Shown in pieces: positions 14,138 to 19,127 of a DNA stretch of 19,127 nt. Every line of letters begins with the position of its first letter. The first letter of the stretch is position 1. The notes beneath the pieces are model-generated. The model made no database searches. It had not been told where the DNA came from and worked only from the letters and a program-made list of their open reading frames with translations. The DNA is taken from NCBI GenBank assembly GCA_031546825.1, contig JAVBJU010000035.1, positions 1 through 19,127 on the forward strand. The letters are read 5' to 3'. The position numbers and the translations under genes were made by a program. Origin of the DNA: Hohaiivirga sp031546825. Lineage in GTDB: Bacteria > Pseudomonadota > Alphaproteobacteria > Rhizobiales > Beijerinckiaceae.

Positions 14138-15562
14138 TTAGCCATGGGCCTGCTCCGGGAGTGGCGGCTGCACGTGATCCGGTATCGGATTGACGAACGG
14201 CGTTCCATCGAGACGCTCAGCCATATCAGCCTTGGCGGCTTTAATCAGGTCCGGGTTGAGGATGAGTTCCAGGGCGGTTGCGGCCATCACCTTTGCAGTG
14301 TGCTCCATGCCCTTGTGCGCCACAGGCAATTTGCCCTGCGCCACCAGTTGCCAGGAATGGCCTGGTGTGCCGATGGCATAGGTCGCACCGCGCATCTGCA
14401 CGGTCGGGACAACCCAGCTCACCGTGCCCACATCGGTTGAGCCCACAAGGGAAGTATCTTCCTGACCACGTTGCGTCACGGCGTCACAAAGGGATTGTCC
14501 AGAGCACTGCTTGACGCCAAAACGGCGGAAAGACGATGTGATATCTTCGGTTGAGAAGGTTTTCTGAAATTCAGCAGCTTTGGCGCGGTCGGCATCATTG
14601 AAGACTGGCGGGCCAAGCCGGTCAAGCTGGCGCTGCATCAGGTCTTCCAACACCTCGTTGCCGACAAGATTTGCGTCACCACTAAGAAATTCATGGGTGA
14701 CGGTGGTTTCCGTCATCATGGCGGCACCTGCGGCAATCTTTTGAACGCGCGGGATCAGGTCTAGCAAATCGGGCAAATCGCGGGCGCGGATGAGATAGCG
14801 CACCGTGGCGCGTGCCTGCACCACATTCGGCGCATTACCGCCGGCATCAGTGATGGCATAGTGGATGCGCGCCGTGGATGGCATGTGTTCGCGTAAAAAA
14901 TTAACGCCGATATTCATCAGCTCGACCGCATCGAGCGCGGAACGCCCCAGATGCGGCGTTGCCGATGCGTGGGACGCACGGCCGCTGAATGAAAAATTGA
15001 TTTCGTTGCAGGCGAGCGAGACCGGGTTATTAACCCCGGCAAACGGTGCCGGATGCCAGCAAATGGCAATATCGACATCGTCGAATGCTCCGGCCCGCAC
15101 CATAAAACCTTTGGAAGACCCGCCCTCTTCAGCCGGGCAGCCATAATAGCGCACCCGCCCCTTGAGGCCGTGTTTTTTCAAGTAATCCTTGACGGCAGTG
15201 GCCGCCATTAGAGAGCCCGCTCCGAGTAGATTATGACCGCAGCCGTGGCCATGCCCACCTTTGACCATGGGGCGCTCTTCGGCAACACCGGCTTCCTGGC
15301 TTAGGCCCGGCAGCGCATCGTATTCACCGAGAATGGCAATGACGGGGCCGCCTTCACCGGCCTCACCCATGAGGGCTGTTGGCATTCCGGCGATACCGCT
15401 CTCCACGCGAAAGCCCTGCTCTTCGAGGACCTTCCGGTGCTGTTCCGCCGAACGGTATTCCTCAAAATTGGTTTCCGGCGTGTCCCAGACAGCATCGCTC
15501 AGCCCGAAAAATATCTCGCGCTTGTGCTCGACCAGATCCCAAATCTCATCTGCGTTCTTCAT
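14138..15562 (-). CDS. M20 family amidohydrolase (AbgB-like N-acyl amino acid or aminobenzoyl-glutamate hydrolase)
   Basis: This 474-residue, probably cytoplasmic metallohydrolase would cleave an amide bond between an acyl group and an amino acid. The metal-site region is GGHGHGCGHN at 102-111, the catalytic-base region is PAEEGGSSKG at 143-152, WHP at 169-171 holds another candidate ligand, and the dimerisation domain begins near SGRASHASATPHLGRSALDA at 193-212. The length and the GHGCGHN motif suit the AbgB subgroup (p-aminobenzoyl-glutamate hydrolase subunit B); I see no AbgA-like partner. ATG 15562 is preferred because it gives a normal N-terminus; an upstream frame to 15865 would add 101 residues without family character. 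The ribosome site is weak (AAGG about 11 nt upstream). It heads the ABC operon, so it may act on the imported substrate. Confidence 0.88.
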   Translation of the reverse strand: MKNADEIWDLVEHKREIFFGLSDAVWDTPETNFEEYRSAEQHRKVLEEQGFRVESGIAGMPTALMGEAGEGGPVIAILGEYDALPGLSQEAGVAEERPMVKGGHGHGCGHNLLGAGSLMAATAVKDYLKKHGLKGRVRYYGCPAEEGGSSKGFMVRAGAFDDVDIAICWHPAPFAGVNNPVSLACNEINFSFSGRASHASATPHLGRSALDAVELMNIGVNFLREHMPSTARIHYAITDAGGNAPNVVQARATVRYLIRARDLPDLLDLIPRVQKIAAGAAMMTETTVTHEFLSGDANLVGNEVLEDLMQRQLDRLGPPVFNDADRAKAAEFQKTFSTEDITSSFRRFGVKQCSGQSLCDAVTQRGQEDTSLVGSTDVGTVSWVVPTVQMRGATYAIGTPGHSWQLVAQGKLPVAHKGMEHTAKVMAATALELILNPDLIKAAKADMAERLDGTPFVNPIPDHVQPPLPEQAHG

Positions 15563-15831
15563 GGCAGCTAAAACCTTGTGCGGACAGCGGTGTCCGAAAG
15601 GATCATTTAAGACTGAGCCGCGCCTCGGGCAACAGAAATATCTCTTCAAGATCACGAGCTTCCCACAGATTGCTTGCATCGCGTTTTTTAGCTGCCTTCC
15701 GACGCCTGCGCATAAAGTCTGACCGGATTGCGGAAAACGTGACAGCTCCGTGACAGGTTCCACTCCTAGTCTTCCCATAGGCCGCCATGTTGAGGCGGAA
15801 CGCTCCCCAAAATCACGCCCAGGAGAAACAC
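15563..15831. other. Divergent intergenic region between the M20 operon and the FbpA-like gene
   Basis: A 269-nt gap that must carry the promoters of two divergent operons. Its clearest feature is a tandem direct repeat of CGTGACAG near 15738-15756 (listed separately). A 36-codon frame on the - strand (15713 down to 15603) is rich in Arg and Lys at its start but has no ribosome site and no recognised family, so I did not call it. Confidence 0.6.
15738..15756. promoter_or_regulatory. Tandem CGTGACAG direct repeat, possible operator
   Basis: CGTGACAG occurs at 15738-15745 and again at 15749-15756. The 11-bp centre-to-centre spacing is about one helical turn, as expected for two regulator subunits bound on the same DNA face. 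It lies 76 nt before the start of the FbpA-like gene and within the divergent promoter region, so it could control either operon or both. Confidence 0.4.
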
Positions 15832-16893
15832 ATGTTGCAACCGATCCGGACTTTGGCCGCGGCATCTTTCGTAGCGCTATCAGTTACTGGCCCGGCATTC
15901 TCTGCCGACGATCTCTATGAGGCCGCTAAGAAAGAGGGAAACGTCTCGATCTATGCGGCGACGGATCAGTCGCAGGCCCAGCTTTTGGTCGATGCCTTTT
16001 CGAAAAAATACCCTGGTGTCCGGGTGGACTACAGCGACCTTGGCACGAATGGCGTCTATAACCGCATCATCTCCGAAGCAGCAGCCAAGCAGGTCGGTGG
16101 AGATCTGCACTGGACCTCAGCCATGGACCAGTCAGTCAAACTCGGTGCCGACGGCTTTCTCGATAGCTATCGCTCGCCGGAGCTACCCGCTCTGCCAAGT
16201 TGGGCGCTCTACAAAGACATGGTCTATGCCACCACCATTGAGCCGGTCGGCCTGATTTATAACAAAACTGTGCTGACCGAAGCGGAAGTGCCGAAAACCC
16301 ACAATGATCTGATCACGTTCTTCAAGAGCAAGAAAGCGCAAGGCCGAGTGGGTACCTTCGACCCCGAGAAGTCCGGCGTCGGCTTCATGTTCCAAACCAA
16401 CGATCTGAAGCAGGCAAGCAATTTTTGGGAGGTAATCTCCGCCTTCGGTGCCGCTGGCGGCAAGACATATTCCGCCACGGGTGCCATGAAAGAAACGGTT
16501 ATTTCCGGCGAGAATATCCTGTCTTTCAATCTGATTGGCTCCTACGCGCTCGATTGGGCTAAAGATTCTTCCAATCTCGGCGTCGCTTTCGGCCAGGATT
16601 ACACCGCAGCCTTTTCGCGCACGGCGGGGCTCATCAAGAATGCACCCCATCCCAATGCTGGAAGGCTGTTTCTGAACTTCCTCCTCTCGAAAGAAGGGCA
16701 GAATGCCATTGCGGCCAAGGGCATGCCTTCCGTGCGCACCGATGTCACCGATGGCCTCAACCTGAACACTTTGAATGCGCGTGTCGGCGGCAATCTTAGG
16801 CCGATTCTGCTGGATGAAACCCGTCTGGAATACATGGACCCGGTCAAGCGCATTGATTTCCTAAAAAAATGGCGCGCTGCGGTAAGGAACTGA
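15832..16893 (+). CDS. ABC transporter substrate-binding protein (FbpA/AfuA-like, family 1 extracellular solute-binding)
   Basis: This 353-residue periplasmic protein has a Sec signal peptide (hydrophobic core at residues 8-19, likely cleavage after AFSA at residue 25). The mature protein starts DDLYEAAKKEGNVSIYAATD, the usual opening of ferric-iron-type binding proteins. VGLIYNK and FLNFLLSKEGQ are further family landmarks. The adjacent tyrosine pair that binds iron in classical FbpA proteins is not visible, so the ligand may be something other than Fe3+. An AGGAGA site lies 5 nt before ATG 15832, which is preferred to the in-frame ATG at 15787 that lacks a good site and would displace the signal peptide. 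The permease gene follows after 127 nt that include a stable hairpin. Confidence 0.9.
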   Translation: MLQPIRTLAAASFVALSVTGPAFSADDLYEAAKKEGNVSIYAATDQSQAQLLVDAFSKKYPGVRVDYSDLGTNGVYNRIISEAAAKQVGGDLHWTSAMDQSVKLGADGFLDSYRSPELPALPSWALYKDMVYATTIEPVGLIYNKTVLTEAEVPKTHNDLITFFKSKKAQGRVGTFDPEKSGVGFMFQTNDLKQASNFWEVISAFGAAGGKTYSATGAMKETVISGENILSFNLIGSYALDWAKDSSNLGVAFGQDYTAAFSRTAGLIKNAPHPNAGRLFLNFLLSKEGQNAIAAKGMPSVRTDVTDGLNLNTLNARVGGNLRPILLDETRLEYMDPVKRIDFLKKWRAAVRN

Positions 16894-16931
16894 GCGCCGC
16901 GACCAATCCGCTACTCCAAATGGACCCATGC

Positions 16932-16957
16932 GGGAGGGCATATCAAAAAGCCCTCCC
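16932..16957 (+). repeat. Intercistronic hairpin between binding-protein and permease genes
   Basis: GGGAGGGC (16932-16939) pairs perfectly with GCCCTCCC (16950-16957) around a 10-nt loop, about 40 nt after the binding-protein stop. No T run follows. Such hairpins commonly stabilise the binding-protein part of the message, so that this subunit is made in excess over the membrane components. Confidence 0.65.
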
Positions 16958-17020
16958 CCGAACCGATGGAAGCTTCGCGCCCCAAAGCGCTCGAGCTTTT
17001 TCGGCAAGGAGATTTCATTG

Positions 17021-18790
17021 ATGCAGGCCGCAACGCATATGGTGCCCCCCGTCGTCCCGTCGTCGTCTGATACAAAGGCGCCGCGCCCTCCGATCCCGCC
17101 AGTGATTCCCAGGCCCGGCGAGGCCCCTTTTTTCCGCAACACCGTGATTGGCGTTTTGGCGCTGGCCGTGCTCGCGCCCATAACCCTGATTGTCTATCAG
17201 AGCTTTCTGGACGGGCCTTTCTTCAACGCAAATTCCAAGCTCGCGTTGAGCGCCTTTCAATACATATTGACCGATGAACTGTTCTACGAAGCACTGTGGA
17301 ACACCGTCATCATGGCGTTCGGCATGGTTGCGATTGCAGGCCCGCTTGGTGCGCTTCTCGCCTTTCTGCTAACGCGCACCGACGTGAAGTTCCGCCGTTT
17401 TCTGGAAGTTGTCGTGCTGATGCCGATGTTCATTTCGGCCATCGTGCTCGCTTTCGGCTATACGGTTGCCGTGGGCCCTGTAGGCTTTGTCACCATGGCA
17501 GTTCGTGAGGTGTTTGGCGTGGCACCGTGGACGCTTTATTCCCTCACCGGCATCGTCATCGTCTCCGGCCTGTCACACGTTCCGCACGTTTATCTTTACG
17601 TCTCCGCAGCCATGCGCAACCTGCCCTCCGACCTGGAAGAAGCCGCGCGCTCAACCGGTGCTCCGATCTGGCGTGTCTGCATTGACGTCACCGTGCCCAT
17701 GGTGCTGCCGGCATTGGTCTTCGCCATTGCCATCAACCTGTTGATCGGCTTCGAGATGTTCGGGGTGCCACTGGTGCTTGGAGACCCGAGTGGCATCGTC
17801 GTGCTCACAACCTATGTCTACAAGCTGACTTCGCTTTTCGGCGTTCCGACCTACCAACTCATGGCGGTTGTTGTGGTGCTGCTGGTGTTATTGACGCTGC
17901 CGCTGGTCTGGTATCAGCGTCGTCTCCTGCGCCACAGTCGCCGTTATGCCGCACTCGGCGGCAAGGGAGCGCGTACCACCGAAATGAGGCTCGGCAAGAC
18001 CGGCCAGATTGTTGTTCTCTCCATCATTGGCTTATGGCTTTTCTTTTCGGTGGTCCTGCCCATCGGCGGTATTATCCTGCGTGCCTTTGTCGATGCGTGG
18101 GGTCAGGGCATTAATCCCTTCGCGCATCTCACCCTACGGCATTTCGCAAACCTCATCGAAGTGCCAAGTCTGTTTCGTGGCATCGTCAACACCATCATTC
18201 TTTCAGTGGGTGGTGGCGCGGCAGCTGTAGCTCTCTACCTGCTGATTGGCCTTGCCGGGCACCGAAACCGCGGCTTTGCCAATACCCTGCTCGATTATAT
18301 GGTGCTTTTGCCGCGCGCCATGCCCGGCTTGATCATCGGGCTTGCGTTCTTCTGGCTGTTTCTGTTCGTGCCATTCCTCGTGCCGTTGCGGGCAACCCTC
18401 ATCAGCTTGTTTTTTGCTTATGCCATCGTTGGCCTTTCCTATGGCCTCAGGCTGTTGCAAGGCACGCTGATCCAGGTGAGCCCGGAACTGGAAGAGGCCT
18501 CGCGCACCATCGGCGCCAGCTTGGGGCGGACATGGCGCGAAATCACTATCCCCATTGTCCGACCAGGCCTCGTGGCCGCTTGGGCGCTGATCATGATCGT
18601 CTTTCTGCGTGACTACGCAACGGGAATCTACCTCATGAGCGCGGGCACCGAGGTGATCGGCTCGCTGATGGTCTCGCTCCTTCAGACCGGCGCGATGGAC
18701 ACGATCGCCGCCCTCGCCTTCGTCTCGATCCTTCTCACGGCGGGTGCCATCGGCCTCGCCCTCCGGCTGGGAGCCAAGATCCATGACTGA
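17021..18790 (+). CDS. ABC transporter permease, fused double-domain type (FbpB-like)
   Basis: This 589-residue inner-membrane protein contains two complete permease domains, as in ferric-iron-type importers, with about twelve membrane segments in all. After a Pro-rich N-terminal tail (about residues 8-35), the first EAA loop begins DLEEAARSTGAPIWR near residue 205 and the second begins ELEEASRTIGASLGR near residue 488. ATG 17021 follows an AAGGAG site by 9 nt; an in-frame ATG at 16928 lies inside the intercistronic hairpin region and would add an atypical charged tail. Its stop overlaps the ATPase start by 8 nt. From about residue 533 to the end, third-position GC rises (my hand count gives roughly 75% before and about 90% after), matching the next gene rather than the rest of this one. 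Confidence 0.92.
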   Translation: MQAATHMVPPVVPSSSDTKAPRPPIPPVIPRPGEAPFFRNTVIGVLALAVLAPITLIVYQSFLDGPFFNANSKLALSAFQYILTDELFYEALWNTVIMAFGMVAIAGPLGALLAFLLTRTDVKFRRFLEVVVLMPMFISAIVLAFGYTVAVGPVGFVTMAVREVFGVAPWTLYSLTGIVIVSGLSHVPHVYLYVSAAMRNLPSDLEEAARSTGAPIWRVCIDVTVPMVLPALVFAIAINLLIGFEMFGVPLVLGDPSGIVVLTTYVYKLTSLFGVPTYQLMAVVVVLLVLLTLPLVWYQRRLLRHSRRYAALGGKGARTTEMRLGKTGQIVVLSIIGLWLFFSVVLPIGGIILRAFVDAWGQGINPFAHLTLRHFANLIEVPSLFRGIVNTIILSVGGGAAAVALYLLIGLAGHRNRGFANTLLDYMVLLPRAMPGLIIGLAFFWLFLFVPFLVPLRATLISLFFAYAIVGLSYGLRLLQGTLIQVSPELEEASRTIGASLGRTWREITIPIVRPGLVAAWALIMIVFLRDYATGIYLMSAGTEVIGSLMVSLLQTGAMDTIAALAFVSILLTAGAIGLALRLGAKIHD

Positions 18791-19127
18791 GCTCATCGTT
18801 CGCAACGTCCACAAATACCTCGGCGGGCTGCACATCCTGCAAGGCGCCTCCTTCCAGGCGGAGCGCGGGTCCATCGTCTCGCTCCTCGGCGCCTCGGGCT
18901 CGGGCAAGACCACGCTTCTGCGCTGCGTCGCGGGGCTGGAGCAACCGGAGCTCGGATATATCCGGATCGGCGACAAGGTGGTGCTCGACGGCGAGAAGCG
19001 CATCGCGCTGCCGCCCGAGAGCCGCGGCATCGGCCTCGTCTTCCAGAGCTACGCGCTCTGGCCGCACCGCACGGTGATGGAAAACGTCGCCTACGGGCTG
19101 AAGCTCCGGGGCGTCGACAAGGTGGAG
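18783..19127 (+). CDS. ABC transporter ATP-binding protein (FbpC-like), truncated by the window end
   Basis: The first 115 residues are visible, open to the last base. GASGSGKTT at 36-44 is the Walker A motif that binds ATP, and Gln88 in LVFQSYALWPH is the Q-loop that couples to the permease. The ALPPESRGIGLVFQSYALWPH pattern is typical of the iron, spermidine and sugar importer ATPase group. It overlaps the permease stop by 8 nt and is clearly the ATPase of this importer. Codon use is markedly different from the rest of the window: by hand count, 106 of 115 codons end in G or C, with CTC and CTG for leucine and TCG for serine dominating. Confidence 0.93.
   Translation, partial: MTELIVRNVHKYLGGLHILQGASFQAERGSIVSLLGASGSGKTTLLRCVAGLEQPELGYIRIGDKVVLDGEKRIALPPESRGIGLVFQSYALWPHRTVMENVAYGLKLRGVDKVE

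Noticed and set aside
15603..15713. 36-residue basic small protein on the - strand upstream of the M20 gene
   Set aside because: There is no ribosome binding site before ATG 15713 and no recognisable family. Only its open frame supports it, which is weak at this length.
15563..15865. N-terminal extension of the M20 hydrolase by 101 residues
   Set aside because: The extension has no hydrolase-family character and covers the divergent promoter region. ATG 15562 gives a normal-length AbgB-like protein.
18203..19030. 275-codon open frame on the - strand over the permease and ATPase
   Set aside because: It crosses two real genes with clear EAA, Walker A and Q-loop motifs. Its translation is highly polar and low in family character, typical of antisense to high-GC membrane genes.
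1..19127. Mobile element, prophage, CRISPR or defence system
   Set aside because: No transposase, integrase, phage structural gene, regularly spaced repeat or defence-associated domain was seen; all sizeable genes are metabolic, lipid or transport functions.

Overview
The window looks like chromosomal or chromid DNA of an alphaproteobacterium, most likely a member of the Hyphomicrobiales (Brucellaceae/Rhizobiaceae-like). This is an inference from gene content and moderately high GC coding style: an alphaproteobacterial-type adenine deaminase, a Beta-class GST, an AqpZ water channel and many solute-binding-protein ABC systems. No rRNA, tRNA, CRISPR array, insertion sequence or phage gene was seen. 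The genus cannot be fixed from the sequence alone.

Left part (1-8.9 kb, all + strand). A truncated NCS2 purine permease is followed 10 nt later by an adenine deaminase, giving an adenine uptake and deamination pair. After a 167-nt gap comes a compact module: DUF969 and DUF979 membrane proteins, pyroglutamyl peptidase (pcp), PxpA, and a single-chain PxpB-PxpC fusion. Pcp releases 5-oxoproline from peptides and PxpABC hydrolyses it to glutamate with ATP, so the module reads as a self-contained pyroglutamate salvage system with DUF969/DUF979 as the probable transporter. A PlsC-type acyltransferase and a YnbB-type CDP-diacylglycerol synthase, overlapping by 4 nt, follow without a visible terminator in between.

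Middle (8.9-11.6 kb). aqpZ lies on the - strand with a very good intrinsic terminator facing the ynbB end. A non-coding stretch of about 530 nt separates it from a divergent FkbM-family methyltransferase. This stretch holds a promoter-like pair, a 13-bp palindrome and several competing RNA stems. A strong bidirectional terminator separates fkbM from a convergent Beta-class glutathione S-transferase.

Right part (11.6-19.1 kb). A - strand operon encodes an M20 amidohydrolase, two HisQ/HisM-type permeases and a polar amino-acid binding protein, with no ATPase gene in the visible operon. Divergent from it on the + strand is a second ABC importer of the FbpABC architecture: binding protein, double-domain permease, and an ATPase cut by the window end. 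Base composition and codon use change sharply near position 18,620, inside the permease gene, and stay high-GC to the end of the window. This suggests a recombination junction or an assembly chimera.
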